Shown one piece after another: positions 50,167 to 59,495 of a stretch of 64,000 nt of DNA. Made by a program: the position numbers and the translations under genes. Each line of letters begins with the position of its first letter. Positions within the stretch are counted from its first letter, which is position 1. The notes beneath the pieces are model-generated. The model worked only from the letters and a program-made list of their open reading frames with translations. It ran no database searches and was not told the origin of the DNA. The stretch is from an uncultured Clostridia bacterium (lineage in GTDB: Bacteria; Bacillota; Clostridia; Oscillospirales; Ruminococcaceae), in assembly GCA_947383835.1 (NCBI GenBank), contig CANDEV010000001.1, positions 186,001 through 250,000 on the forward strand, given 5' to 3'.

Positions 50167-51396
50167 TCAGTCAAGCTCCAGAACACGGATATTTCCCAAA
50201 ACCTCGCCGCCGATAGCAGGCAGCTTGCTGTCAAAATCCTTTTCGGGCATTGCAGTTACAATAAATGCCAATTCGTCATCAGGCTGACACTCGCGGCTAA
50301 GGTACTCCACATCTCCAAAAGCGGAGGAAATTTTTCCCTTATCACTGCCCTTAACGCGGACATACATCGGCACAACATCGTCCTTGTAATCAGCAATAAA
50401 GCTGTTGTCGGAGCTGTCCTCCCATGTTTGAGAAATGGAAGTGCCGCTCATTTTAGCCGCGTCAACAATGTCTGCAACTATCGCGCTTGCGGTGGGGAGC
50501 TTACCCGCGCCCCTGCCGTAAAACATTACCTCGTCAACCGCATCGCCGTACACCATAATTCCGTTGAAAACGTCGGAAATATGTGAAAGCTGATTGCCGC
50601 CGCAGACAAAAGCGGGACGAACCATAGGAAGAATTTTACCGTCCTCGGTACGCTTCACGGAGCCTATAAGCTTTATGGCGCCGCCCCAGTTTTCGGCGTA
50701 GCAGGAGTCCTCCAAGGTCAGCTTTGTAATGCCCTCGCAGTGTACCCATTCGGGGTATACGTGTTTGCCGAACGCCAGCGAGGACAGTATGCATATCTTG
50801 CGGCAAGCGTCGTGTCCCTCAATGTCAGCAGTAGGATCTTTTTCCGCATAACCAAGCTTCTGCGCCATAGCAAGAGCGTCCGAAAAACTCATCTGCTCAT
50901 TTATCATTTTTGTAAGGATAAAATTGGTAGTGCCGTTCAAAATGCCTGCAATTGCTGTAATATCGTTACCTGCAAGGCACTGGTGAAGCGGACGTATAAT
51001 TGGTATCGCGCCGCCCGTCGAAGCCTCAAAAAGGAAATTGCAGCCATGCTCCGAAGCGATTTTCAACAGCTCAGCGCCTTTTTTGGCAACCAATTCCTTA
51101 TTTGAAGTCACAACACTTTTTCCCATTTCAAGACATTTTTTGGTATAATTATATGCGTCCCCAACGCCGCCCATAACTTCGGCAACAATAGTTACCTCGG
51201 GATCGTTGACGATATTTTCGATATTTTTTGTAAATTTTTCCTTGTACGGGCTGTCAGGAAAATCCCTGATGTCAAGGATATATTTTATATCAAGCTCCTT
51301 GCCCATTTTTTTTACGATTTTTTCCTTATTTTTGTAGAACAGTTCCACCGTTCCGGAGCCAACTACGCCGTATCCTAAAACTGCAACCTTTGACAT
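50167..51396 (-). CDS. hom: homoserine dehydrogenase with C-terminal ACT domain
   Basis: 409 residues. NAD(P) site VAVLGYGVVGSGTVEL, catalytic region TTNFILTKM and AEKDPTADIEGHDACRK, and a C-terminal ACT regulator of about 75 residues (PMYVRVKGSDKGKISSAF...). Makes homoserine for thrB and metA. AAAGGAGATTTTACA before ATG. A P1 palindromic element lies just upstream. Confidence 0.96.
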   Translation of the reverse strand: MSKVAVLGYGVVGSGTVELFYKNKEKIVKKMGKELDIKYILDIRDFPDSPYKEKFTKNIENIVNDPEVTIVAEVMGGVGDAYNYTKKCLEMGKSVVTSNKELVAKKGAELLKIASEHGCNFLFEASTGGAIPIIRPLHQCLAGNDITAIAGILNGTTNFILTKMINEQMSFSDALAMAQKLGYAEKDPTADIEGHDACRKICILSSLAFGKHVYPEWVHCEGITKLTLEDSCYAENWGGAIKLIGSVKRTEDGKILPMVRPAFVCGGNQLSHISDVFNGIMVYGDAVDEVMFYGRGAGKLPTASAIVADIVDAAKMSGTSISQTWEDSSDNSFIADYKDDVVPMYVRVKGSDKGKISSAFGDVEYLSRECQPDDELAFIVTAMPEKDFDSKLPAIGGEVLGNIRVLELD

Positions 51397-51421
51397 TGTA
51401 AAATCTCCTTTTTCAAATACT

Positions 51422-51525
51422 GATACTAATTTGCTCCTAAAAGCGTATGCAAAAATCTACGAAAAAACCATATACGCAAATTCTTGCCTAAATTTTTGCA
51501 AACTTTTTGGTCGCAAATTAGTATA
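51422..51525. repeat. palindromic intergenic element, family P1 copy 3
   Basis: ATACTAATTTGCTCCTAAAAGCGTATG at one end and CTTTTTGGTCGCAAATTAGTAT at the other; same orientation as the 4556 copy. Lies between pheB and hom. Confidence 0.85.
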
Positions 51526-51527
51526 AA

Positions 51528-51968
51528 TCATTCTCCCGAAATAAACTTCACGTCCACCACGCCGTTCATCGCCGCAATATCATTCTTAAGACTATATGCG
51601 CCTGCGGCGTCCCCAAAAAGCCGAACTGTAATATTTACTGCCGCCACACCGTCGATAGGCATATTCTGATTAACGGTAATAATATTTGCGCCCTGCCGAT
51701 GAAATTCCGACAAAATTGAGGACAGAACACCCGGTTCGTCCTTTAACAGGGCATAGTAGGAAATAATTTTCTGTGTAAGCTTTTCCTCATAGGCAAAAAC
51801 ACATTCCCTGTATTTGTAAAAAGCACTTCGGGAAATTCCCACTCTTTTGCACGCAGAGGCGGAGCTTTTCTCCTCTCCGCAGGCAAGAAGCCTTTTTACC
51901 TCCAGAACCTTTGGGAAAATTTCGGGCAGCACATCGGTGCTGATAACGACAAAAGACGAAGTATCCAT
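51528..51968 (-). CDS. pheB: ACT domain protein, PheB family
   Basis: 146 residues from ATG 51968 (GGAGGATAT). N-terminal HTH-like ASACKRVGISRSAFYKYR, then an ACT domain (about 72-145) with LKDEPGVLSSILSEFHRQGANI. The UPF0735/PheB family sits with hom and thrB in many Firmicutes; its exact role is unknown, and a ligand-sensing regulatory role is inferred. Confidence 0.85.
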   Translation of the reverse strand: MDTSSFVVISTDVLPEIFPKVLEVKRLLACGEEKSSASACKRVGISRSAFYKYRECVFAYEEKLTQKIISYYALLKDEPGVLSSILSEFHRQGANIITVNQNMPIDGVAAVNITVRLFGDAAGAYSLKNDIAAMNGVVDVKFISGE

Positions 51969-52017
51969 ATATCCTCCAGTCCTTGTGATGAAAACAAGTG
52001 TAGTCACTATAAATACA

Positions 52018-52047
52018 ATTATACCATATTATATTATCTCTTGTCAA
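52018..52047 (-). promoter_or_regulatory. promoter of pheB-hom-thrB
   Basis: Minus strand: TTGACA (52042-52047), 18-bp spacer, TATAAT (52018-52023) with extended TGG. Confidence 0.65.
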
Positions 52048-52125
52048 GACGCACAACAAGCGCAGATAATGCCGCCAATAAAAAATTTACAATATATACA
52101 TAAAAACAGTACCCCACCCAAGGCT

Positions 52126-52204
52126 GAGCATTTACCCTTTTAGGCGTAATATGCCAATAAGGGTAAATTGCTCTCATGGGTAACAATACTTCCGTACAGT
52201 TACC
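52126..52204. repeat. two inverted repeats downstream of the sugar ABC operon
   Basis: First: GAGCATTTACCCTT...GGC/GCC...AAGGGTAAATTGCTC (52126-52173), arms almost perfect. Second: GGTAAC (52179-52184) with GTTACC (52199-52204). They sit between the operon's 3' end and the pheB promoter; a terminator or operator role is possible, with no T-run. Confidence 0.5.
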
Positions 52205-52250
52205 TGCCTAAAGTGAGATACCATAAAAATCTGTGATATATAACCTTACA

Positions 52251-53186
52251 TCAGCCCTTAACAGAACCGAGGGTTACGCCGCCGATTATGTACTTGGAAA
52301 GAATGAGGTATACAACAACAACCGGGAGGATAGAAATTGCAACCGCCATATACTTTGCACCAAAGTCAGCGATCTTGTCGTTTCCGAGTACTGAAGCAAC
52401 CATCATAGGCATTGTTCTCTGCTCGATCTTGTTGGAAAGGAGAAGCATTGAAGGTGTGTAGTAGTTGTTCCAGTTAGTTACGAATGCGAATATCGCCTGT
52501 ACCGCAAATGCGGGCTTCAAAATCGGCAATCCTATTTGCAGGAAAGTTCTGAACTCGCCGCAGCCGTCAATTCGCGCCGCTTCAACAATGTCCAGCGGGA
52601 AAACTGATTTCATGTACTGGAGCATGAAGAATACAACTTGTGGAGCTGCGATCGCAGGAAGAATGATCGGCAGGTAGTTATCGTACAGCTTGATGCTTAC
52701 CATGAACTGCAAAAAACCTGTGGATATAACCTGTGTAGGGATCATCATAACCATAAGGATAAAGGTAGTTGCGCCCTTTTTGAACCTAAAATCGTAAACT
52801 GTAAGACCGTAAGCTGTCAGACCCGAAAAGAAAACCGACAGTGCAGCGGAGCATACTGCGATAATAAGGCTGTTTCTGAAGCCGTAGAAAACATTGAACG
52901 CTCTTGTAAATTCTGCGTTACCGCCGTTTTCAACACTTGCAACAAGGGACTTTATGTTTGTGATCATGTTTGTTCCCGGGATAAAACGAGACAGCGCATT
53001 GGAAGCACTTCCGGTAATTTCCGCAGTTGACTTGGTTGCATTTACAAGAAGCAGCCAGATCGGAAGCAGACAAACAATTGAAATAAGTATACAGATAGCC
53101 ATTAAAATTCCTGATTTGATTTTAAGGTTTCTGGTGTAATTGGCGTTATACTCGCCCGCCGCTCTACTTACATTTGCACTAGCCAT
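52251..53186 (-). CDS. sugar ABC transporter permease (MalG-like)
   Basis: 311 residues from ATG 53186, six TM helices. Carries the EAA loop: VEAARIDGCGEFRTFLQIGLP. Inner-membrane component of a carbohydrate importer. Starts 2 bases before the MalF-like stop region, GGGAGG upstream. The ATPase (MsmK/MalK-like) is not in the operon and would be shared. Confidence 0.93.
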   Translation of the reverse strand: MASANVSRAAGEYNANYTRNLKIKSGILMAICILISIVCLLPIWLLLVNATKSTAEITGSASNALSRFIPGTNMITNIKSLVASVENGGNAEFTRAFNVFYGFRNSLIIAVCSAALSVFFSGLTAYGLTVYDFRFKKGATTFILMVMMIPTQVISTGFLQFMVSIKLYDNYLPIILPAIAAPQVVFFMLQYMKSVFPLDIVEAARIDGCGEFRTFLQIGLPILKPAFAVQAIFAFVTNWNNYYTPSMLLLSNKIEQRTMPMMVASVLGNDKIADFGAKYMAVAISILPVVVVYLILSKYIIGGVTLGSVKG

Positions 53187-53188
53187 TA

Positions 53189-54187
53189 TCAAAGACCTCC
53201 CAGAAGCTTAGAATTCTTCGACCTCTTGCGGTCACGCTTTGCAGCAGCTCTGTCCTCTCCGGTGGTATTGAATCTGTAGATAATGATACCAAGCACACCG
53301 GTGATAATGAACAATACAACAGAAGCAGCAGCAGAATAACCGTAGTTCGGATTCTGAAGATGGAAATGCGAGTAAACAAATACCGCAGCAGTTTCAAGCT
53401 GTTTTGAAACTGTAGTACCCTCATGGAAGAGGTACGGAATATCAAACATCTGCAAACCGCCTATCATAGATGTGATCAAAACATAAATGAATATTGGCTT
53501 AAGCAGTGGGAGAGTTATTCTGAAAAATACCTGACCGCTGCTTGCGCCGTCGATTGAAGCAGCTTCAAACAACGACAGATCAATACCCATGATACCCGAC
53601 ATAAGCAAGATCATAGTATTTCCGAACCACATCCAGGTCTGAATAAACATGACAAGAACTCTTGACGAGGTAATGCCGTTTACAAATCTGATAGGTTCCG
53701 CAATGCTTCCCATATCAAGGAGCATAGCGTTTACAGCGCCGTATTTATTATTTGCGAAAAGGATAAAGAACAATGCACAGACAGAGGTCGCTGTAATGAT
53801 GTTAGGCATATACATAATAACCTTGAAAGCGCCTGTGCCCTTGATTTTCACCTTTGTATCGGTGAACCATACTGCAAGAAGCAGTGAAAGAATAAGCTGA
53901 GGAATAAAGTTTCCGAACCAAAGAATGATCGTATTCTTGAAAGAACGGACAAACTCCTCGTGGATGGCTTGTGCAGGACGCGAACCGCCAACCAACAAGT
54001 ACTGGTAATTCTGGAAACCTACAGAAGCGTCTGCATTTGTACCGTTACCCTTAAAACTAAGCAGGAAAGTATTGATCAAAGGGTAAAGCATAAAAAACGC
54101 ATATATAACAAAAAATGGCAGAATAAAAAAGTAGCCGTATTTAGCATAACTTATCGATTTTCTGCGCTGGGGTTTAAGCGACTGCAT
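53189..54187 (-). CDS. sugar ABC transporter permease (MalF-like)
   Basis: 332 residues from ATG 54187 (AAAAGGGTG upstream); an ATG at 54205 is also possible. Six TM helices, EAA loop FEAASIDGASSGQVFFRITLP. Forms the channel with the MalG-like protein. 140 bp after the binding-protein gene, separated by a stem-loop. Confidence 0.93.
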   Translation of the reverse strand: MQSLKPQRRKSISYAKYGYFFILPFFVIYAFFMLYPLINTFLLSFKGNGTNADASVGFQNYQYLLVGGSRPAQAIHEEFVRSFKNTIILWFGNFIPQLILSLLLAVWFTDTKVKIKGTGAFKVIMYMPNIITATSVCALFFILFANNKYGAVNAMLLDMGSIAEPIRFVNGITSSRVLVMFIQTWMWFGNTMILLMSGIMGIDLSLFEAASIDGASSGQVFFRITLPLLKPIFIYVLITSMIGGLQMFDIPYLFHEGTTVSKQLETAAVFVYSHFHLQNPNYGYSAAASVVLFIITGVLGIIIYRFNTTGEDRAAAKRDRKRSKNSKLLGGL

Positions 54188-54279
54188 AAAACACACCCTT
54201 TTCATTTAGTTTTAACAAATTTGTGGTAGCAATGTGTAATCTTTTCATTGAAAATACACATTCGCAAGGTATAATATAC

Positions 54280-54303
54280 GCTTACGGGGAAATCCCCGTA
54301 AGC
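54280..54303 (-). terminator. intercistronic stem-loop between binding protein and permease
   Basis: GCTTACGGGG pairs with CCCCGTAAGC around ATTT; the outer arms GTATAC/GTATAT also pair. The lack of a strong T-run and the position fit an RNA-stabilising or partial terminator, as in mal-type operons. Confidence 0.6.
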
Positions 54304-54345
54304 AGTATACCATATTTAATTTAATTCCGAATAATATTTACAGAA

Positions 54346-55776
54346 TTAGTCCCAGTTGAGATCAGGGAACTTAGCAGCAACGTCATTCTGGAATGCGTCG
54401 AGAGCCTCATCCTTTGTAGCGTATGTGCCGTCAACGTAAGCCTGTACAGCGTTGTTAAAGCTGTTCTTGATATCGGAGTCATATCTTGTGATCTTGCCGT
54501 CCATGTCGATACCAGCTGCAGCGTCCATAAGAACTGCGAACTGATCCTGACCGCCGAGTGCAGCGTTCTGGTTTGTACCAGCGTCAACAACAGCCTGCAT
54601 AGCAACCTTGTTGTTTACGAAGTCGCCGCTTGTTTCAGCATACTTCTGCATTGTTGTTGCATCAGTTGTGAAGAAGTTGATAAAGTCAGCAGCCATTGTC
54701 TTGTTGTCGCACTTAACGGAAGGTGCGAGCCAAGAACCGCCCCAGAAGTAGTTGGAAGGACCAACACAGAGGTTGTACTTGCCGTATGTTGCACCTGATG
54801 TGCCGCCGGAAGCCTGCTCAAGCTGTGCACCGTTTACGAGGCACCATGTGGAGAAGAAGTAACCCATTGTAGAGTCATCCTGACCGAGAGCAAACCAAGC
54901 GTCAGACCACTGACCAACGTTTGTTACGTAATTGTTGTCACGGAAGTTCTTAGCGATATCCATGTAATCAGCAGCATTGTCAAGCTCAAGCTTGTTGTCC
55001 TTTACCCAAGGCTGTGTTCTGTTAGCCTGGTAAACCTGCCACATACCGCCAAGAGTGGCAGCCATAGAAGTCTTTCCGCCGGAAGCTTCCTGAACTGTCT
55101 TAGCAGCTTCTTCAAACTTTGTCCAGTCACCGATCTTAGCCTGCATCTCATCGGGAGTTGTAACTCCGAGATACTGCTCAGCAAGGTCAGATCTGTAAGC
55201 GTAACCGCCTGCTGCAGCCTGCCATGAAGCACCTCTGAGAACGCCGTTCTCGTCAGTACCGATAGCTACTGTGTAGGGGTAAGCGTTAGAATAAGCGCCT
55301 GCATCAATTCCGAGAGCGGAAAGAGGAGCTGTGTACTGATCGTTGAGGTACTTGAGGATCCAGTCAGCCTCGAGGATAAGGATATCTGCGTCCTCATCAC
55401 CCTTGAGGTACTGCTCGTACTGATCTCTTGCGCCCTCACCGTTTTCACCAACCTGTACCCATGTAACCTGATCGGTTGTGTATCCCTTTTCCTGGCAGAA
55501 GAGGGGGATCATGTTATCAAGGTCAGCGCCTGTCCAGCAAAGGATTGTGAGCTTGTCGCCGTCGTCTGAAAGCTCAGAAGCAGGTGTTGCCTCACCGCCG
55601 TCAGCGGGAGCGTCTGTTGCGTCTCCGCCGTCGTTAGCAGGAGCTGCTGTTGTTTCGCCGCCATCATTAACGGGAGCTGTTGTTTCGTCGCCGGTTCCGG
55701 AATTACAGCCTGCAAGCATGGTTCCAGCACATGCAAGAGCTGCAAGAAGAGCGATGTTTTTCTTAAAATTCTTCAT
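54346..55776 (-). CDS. sugar ABC transporter substrate-binding lipoprotein
   Basis: 476 residues. Signal peptide ...LLAALACAGTMLAGC, lipobox LAGC with Cys24, an Asp/Ala/Thr-rich linker to about 70, then a type-1/MalE-like fold (LTILCWTGADLDNMIP). Biased codon use suggests strong expression. Binds an oligosaccharide; which one is not seen. AAGGAGGAAAAACCAA before ATG. Confidence 0.93.
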   Translation of the reverse strand: MKNFKKNIALLAALACAGTMLAGCNSGTGDETTAPVNDGGETTAAPANDGGDATDAPADGGEATPASELSDDGDKLTILCWTGADLDNMIPLFCQEKGYTTDQVTWVQVGENGEGARDQYEQYLKGDEDADILILEADWILKYLNDQYTAPLSALGIDAGAYSNAYPYTVAIGTDENGVLRGASWQAAAGGYAYRSDLAEQYLGVTTPDEMQAKIGDWTKFEEAAKTVQEASGGKTSMAATLGGMWQVYQANRTQPWVKDNKLELDNAADYMDIAKNFRDNNYVTNVGQWSDAWFALGQDDSTMGYFFSTWCLVNGAQLEQASGGTSGATYGKYNLCVGPSNYFWGGSWLAPSVKCDNKTMAADFINFFTTDATTMQKYAETSGDFVNNKVAMQAVVDAGTNQNAALGGQDQFAVLMDAAAGIDMDGKITRYDSDIKNSFNNAVQAYVDGTYATKDEALDAFQNDVAAKFPDLNWD

Positions 55777-55837
55777 TTGGTTTTTCCTCCTTAAAATAAT
55801 ATTATATTAATAACTTAATATAATAAACCAAGTTTTT

Positions 55838-56854
55838 TCATCGGTTAATATCCCTAACCGACGAGCCTTCTATGAAACAACCGTCAACGATCACCGTAGG
55901 TGCGTCATCGGAAATTTCCTTTCTTATGAGGGCAATAAGCTGTCTTGCAGCTTCTGCGCCTATTCTGTTTGTGTCCTGCTCAAAAGTGGTAAGCCTGGGG
56001 TGCAGAACCTTTGAAAGAAGTATGCCGTCATACCCAACTATCGATATATCATCGGGAACGCTCATTCCAAGCTTTTCAAAAGCCGTCATCGCACCCACCG
56101 CCGAAAAATCATCCGGCAGGATAATACAGGTAGGCGGGTCGTCAAGCTTTACAAGCTTTGTTGCAAGCTTCTCTGTGGTCTCGGCGTCATGATAGATGCC
56201 GTGAAGCAGATAATCGCTTCTGAACTCTATATTCAGGCTTTTCAAGGTGTCTCGGTAGCTGTTTACCCTTTCCGTGGTCACCCTTGACTCTTCGCCGTAA
56301 ATATATGCAATCTTTCTGTGCCCCATTCCGTAAACATACTCAACAATAGTCTTCATGCCCAAAGCATTGTTTGAGATAACGGCGGGCTTTCCCTTGAATT
56401 TATAATCTATTGTAACGGCAGGAACAGTGCTGTTAAGAAGCTCTGCAATACTGTCGTCCTCAAAATCGTCAACACAGACAACAACTGCCCCGTCAACATT
56501 TCTGCATACGCAGTGTTCGTAATATGTCATTTTATTATCGCCAATTCTATGACTGATAAAAGTAATATCATAACCGTTAGCCTCGGCCTCGTTCTTGAAA
56601 CCGTTCAGAACCGCCGCAAAGTGACTGTGAGTAAGACCGCTTTGGGCACGTTCCGCAAAAAGGACGCCGAGATTGTATGTACGATTCGTTTTAAGCGCTC
56701 TTGCCTGCGAATTGGGCAGATAGCCCATTTTCTTGGCAGTCTCCCGAATCATGGCTTTTGTAGACTCGCTGACATCCTTATGGTTATTCAGCGCCTTGCT
56801 GACCGTGGCAATTGAAACACCGCAGGCAGAAGCTATGTCCTTTATTGAAACCAT
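55838..56854 (-). CDS. LacI family transcriptional regulator
   Basis: 338 residues. HTH at 2-24: SIKDIASACGVSIATVSKALNN, hinge, then a periplasmic-binding-type effector domain (LGVLFAERAQSG...IVGYDGILLSKVLHPRLTTFEQD). Likely regulates the sugar importer downstream (62 bp on) and itself; an AAACGTTT operator lies after its own promoter. Confidence 0.93.
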   Translation of the reverse strand: MVSIKDIASACGVSIATVSKALNNHKDVSESTKAMIRETAKKMGYLPNSQARALKTNRTYNLGVLFAERAQSGLTHSHFAAVLNGFKNEAEANGYDITFISHRIGDNKMTYYEHCVCRNVDGAVVVCVDDFEDDSIAELLNSTVPAVTIDYKFKGKPAVISNNALGMKTIVEYVYGMGHRKIAYIYGEESRVTTERVNSYRDTLKSLNIEFRSDYLLHGIYHDAETTEKLATKLVKLDDPPTCIILPDDFSAVGAMTAFEKLGMSVPDDISIVGYDGILLSKVLHPRLTTFEQDTNRIGAEAARQLIALIRKEISDDAPTVIVDGCFIEGSSVRDINR

Positions 56855-56899
56855 AACAATTCTCCCGCTAAAAAAGTTTCAGCTAAACATCCGGAATAC

Positions 56900-56915
56900 C
56901 TTTAAACGTTTTCGC
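56900..56915. promoter_or_regulatory. LacI-type operator in the lacI leader
   Basis: GAAAACGTTTAAAGG on the minus strand, near-palindromic around AAACGTTT (56904-56911), located just downstream of the -10 box. Position fits roadblock-type autoregulation. A related core is upstream of glgB. Confidence 0.5.
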
Positions 56916-56928
56916 CGTTCGTTACTTA

Positions 56929-56957
56929 AATATACAACTGTTTTTCAATTCTGTCAA
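56929..56957 (-). promoter_or_regulatory. promoter of the LacI gene
   Basis: Minus strand: TTGACA (56952-56957), 17-bp spacer, TATATT (56929-56934). The rest of the 56855-57143 gap holds TAGTCTTTTTGC twice (56985-56996 and 57017-57028). Confidence 0.65.
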
Positions 56958-57143
56958 TGGTTTTCGCAAATTACGGGTGAAAAATAGTCTTTTTGCATAA
57001 CATACCCTAAAATTTTTAGTCTTTTTGCCCAATTAAATCTGACTAAAATATGAACGAAAAGCCACAATTTCCCACCTATACGTCAAATTACTACAAACCT
57101 TTCGTCTTTTCATATGTTTTTTTGTTTATTGTGCAAAAATTTC

Positions 57144-58148
57144 CTATTTTACGTCAACAAAGCCCACTTTATGGTAAGCCTTTGAGACCACTCTTCCGCT
57201 TATAGAAAGTGCAGCCTTTGCACCGTTTGTGTAACATTCTTTCAGATACGCCTTGTCAGCCATAAGCCGCGCAAACTCCTCCCTGACAGGCTTTAACCAG
57301 TCAGCAACTGTCTCGCCGACAGCAAGCTTGAAGTCACCGTAGCCCTTGCCTTCAAACTCCCTTTCAATAGCGGCATTGTCCTTGCCCGTCGCGCAGGAAT
57401 ATATCGTCATAAGGTTGCTGACGCCGGGTTTATCCTCTCCATAGCGCACCTCCGCGCCGCTGTCTGTGACAGCTCTTTTGAACTTGCGGATTATAACGTC
57501 GGGTTCGTCCAAAATAAGTATGCAGGCGTTGGGATTTTCGTCAGATTTCGACATCTTTTTCGTTGGCTCCTGGAGGGACATGACCTTTGCCCCAGTCTCG
57601 GAGATAAACGGCTCGGGTACGGTGAAAAACTCGCCGTACTTGCCATTGAAACGCTGTGCAATATTCCGCGCAAGCTCAACGTGCTGCTTCTGATCCACTC
57701 CGACAGGCACAAGATCGGCGTTGTACGCCAAAATATCCGCAGCCATGAGCACAGGATATGTGAACAGTCCTGCGTTTATGTCGTCCGGGTGCTTGGCAGA
57801 TTTATCCTTAAACTGGGTCATTCTGGTAAGCTCACCGTACTGGGTCGAACACGCCAATATCCAGTTCAGCTCCGCATGAGTACCCGCATGGCTCTGGATA
57901 AACGCCACCGAACGTTCGGGGTCGATACCGCAGGCAAGCAGAAGCGCATAGGATTCAAGCGTCCTTTTACGGAGCTGCGCGGGGTCTTGAAATACTGTGA
58001 TCGCGTGCATATCCACGATCGAGTATATGCAGTTATATTCGTCCTGAAGCTTTCCCCAGCGTGAGACCGCTCCGATATAATTGCCCAAGGTAAACGTACC
58101 CGTAGGCTGTATCCCGCTGAAGATCACCTTTTTGTCTTTGTCGAACAT
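57144..58148 (-). CDS. trpS: tryptophanyl-tRNA synthetase
   Basis: 334 residues from ATG 58148 (AGGAGGAATT). Class I: PTGTFTLGNYIGAV (HIGH-type), and KKMSKSDENPN (KMSKS intact), in contrast to the metG-like gene. Follows the aminotransferase by 54 bp; no T-box leader seen in that gap. Confidence 0.96.
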   Translation of the reverse strand: MFDKDKKVIFSGIQPTGTFTLGNYIGAVSRWGKLQDEYNCIYSIVDMHAITVFQDPAQLRKRTLESYALLLACGIDPERSVAFIQSHAGTHAELNWILACSTQYGELTRMTQFKDKSAKHPDDINAGLFTYPVLMAADILAYNADLVPVGVDQKQHVELARNIAQRFNGKYGEFFTVPEPFISETGAKVMSLQEPTKKMSKSDENPNACILILDEPDVIIRKFKRAVTDSGAEVRYGEDKPGVSNLMTIYSCATGKDNAAIEREFEGKGYGDFKLAVGETVADWLKPVREEFARLMADKAYLKECYTNGAKAALSISGRVVSKAYHKVGFVDVK

Positions 58149-58202
58149 AAAATAATTCCTCCTGAATAAAAATTCATAATAAGTTTTCAAAGAATTTACA
58201 AA

Positions 58203-59393
58203 TCAATCAAACAGTGTTTTGGATAATTCCCCCAATATTTCGCAGCCTCTTACAAGCTGCTCGTCGGTTGGAGTGGAAAAATTCATTCTGAAGCAGCTTA
58301 CAGGATCGTCCTCATGAACGGTAAAGGCGTTTCCCGGCACTACCGCCACCTTTGCTTCAACAGCCTTTTTGCAGAACTCGGTCATGCTGCATTCCTGCGG
58401 CAGAGTTGCCCAAATAAACAGTCCGCCTTGAGGACGGGTAACGGTGATCTTGTCTGAAAAATTCCTGTCGATCTCCGAAAGCATAAGTCCGCACTTTTTG
58501 CGGTAAATTTCGCGGATTTTTTTCAAATGCTGCTCAAAATTGTAATTATTTACAAATTCATCAGCTATCATCTGCGCAAGGATATTTGTGTGAACGTCCG
58601 CCACCTGTTTGCAGACCACGATTTTTTGCGCCGCCTCTTTCGGCGCGGAAACAAAGCCCACGCGTATACCGGGTGCGAGAACCTTTGAAAAGCTGCCGCA
58701 ATAGATCACTCTGCCGTCTGTATCAAGAGACTTTACAGAGGGTATATTTTCTCCCTCGAAGCGAATTTCGCCGTATGGGTTGTCCTCCAATATCATGACG
58801 TTGTATTTTTTTGCCAGCTCATAGACCGTCTTTCGCCGCTCATATGACATACAGTTCCCCGTAGGGTTCTGAAAATTCGGTATAAGGTAGATAATTTTTG
58901 TGTTTTTGTTAGCTTTGAGAGCATCCTCAAGCTTTTCTGCGTTTATTCCCTCGCTGTCCATTTCAACGCCCACAAGGTTGACGTTATAGGACTTGAACGA
59001 ATTGATACTTCCGATAAATGACGGCGACTCGCAGATAAGCGTGTCCCCCTCGTTGAGGAATATCTTGCAGGACAGCTCGTTGCCCTGCTGACCGCCCGAG
59101 GTGATTATCACGTCGTCGATATCTGGATCATAGCAATTCTGCGCGCCGAGACGCTTTTTAAGGGTCTCCCGCAAAGGCGTGTACCCCTCTGTAATGCTGT
59201 ACTGCAAGGCAGCCACAGGGTTTTCGGTAAGTATTTTCCGAGTTATCTCCTCCACAGTCTCAACAGGGAAAGCTTCGGGAGCAGGGTTTCCCGCCGCAAA
59301 CGAAATAACGTCGGGGAACGCCGTAAATTTAAGTATTTCACGGATCGCGGAGGCTTTCAGCCCCGTGACCTTGTTTGAAAATGAATATTCCAT
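58203..59393 (-). CDS. PLP-dependent aminotransferase (class I/II, 2-aminoadipate/LysN-like)
   Basis: 396 residues. PLP Lys in GSFSKVLAPGIRVGF, plus YLIPNFQNPTGNCMS, DNPYGEIRFEG, and ARG block SCFRMNFSTPT. The small-molecule acceptor is not known; aromatic, branched-chain or 2-aminoadipate activity are all possible. No fused GntR HTH. First gene of its run. Confidence 0.9.
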   Translation of the reverse strand: MEYSFSNKVTGLKASAIREILKFTAFPDVISFAAGNPAPEAFPVETVEEITRKILTENPVAALQYSITEGYTPLRETLKKRLGAQNCYDPDIDDVIITSGGQQGNELSCKIFLNEGDTLICESPSFIGSINSFKSYNVNLVGVEMDSEGINAEKLEDALKANKNTKIIYLIPNFQNPTGNCMSYERRKTVYELAKKYNVMILEDNPYGEIRFEGENIPSVKSLDTDGRVIYCGSFSKVLAPGIRVGFVSAPKEAAQKIVVCKQVADVHTNILAQMIADEFVNNYNFEQHLKKIREIYRKKCGLMLSEIDRNFSDKITVTRPQGGLFIWATLPQECSMTEFCKKAVEAKVAVVPGNAFTVHEDDPVSCFRMNFSTPTDEQLVRGCEILGELSKTLFD

Positions 59394-59429
59394 AAAATTC
59401 CTCCGATATAGTTTCCAAATCTATTTCAT

Positions 59430-59458
59430 ATTATAGCACATTTTTTTCTTTCTGGCAA
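59430..59458 (-). promoter_or_regulatory. promoter of the aminotransferase-trpS operon
   Basis: Minus strand: TTGCCA (59453-59458), 17-bp spacer, TATAAT (59430-59435) with extended TGC. Confidence 0.7.
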
Positions 59459-59495
59459 CATAAAATTTATAAAAAAAAGAAAGGCAGGAAAAATT

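Noticed and set aside
58149..58202. T-box leader before trpS
   Set aside because: Only 54 bp to the upstream gene and no T-box sequence.
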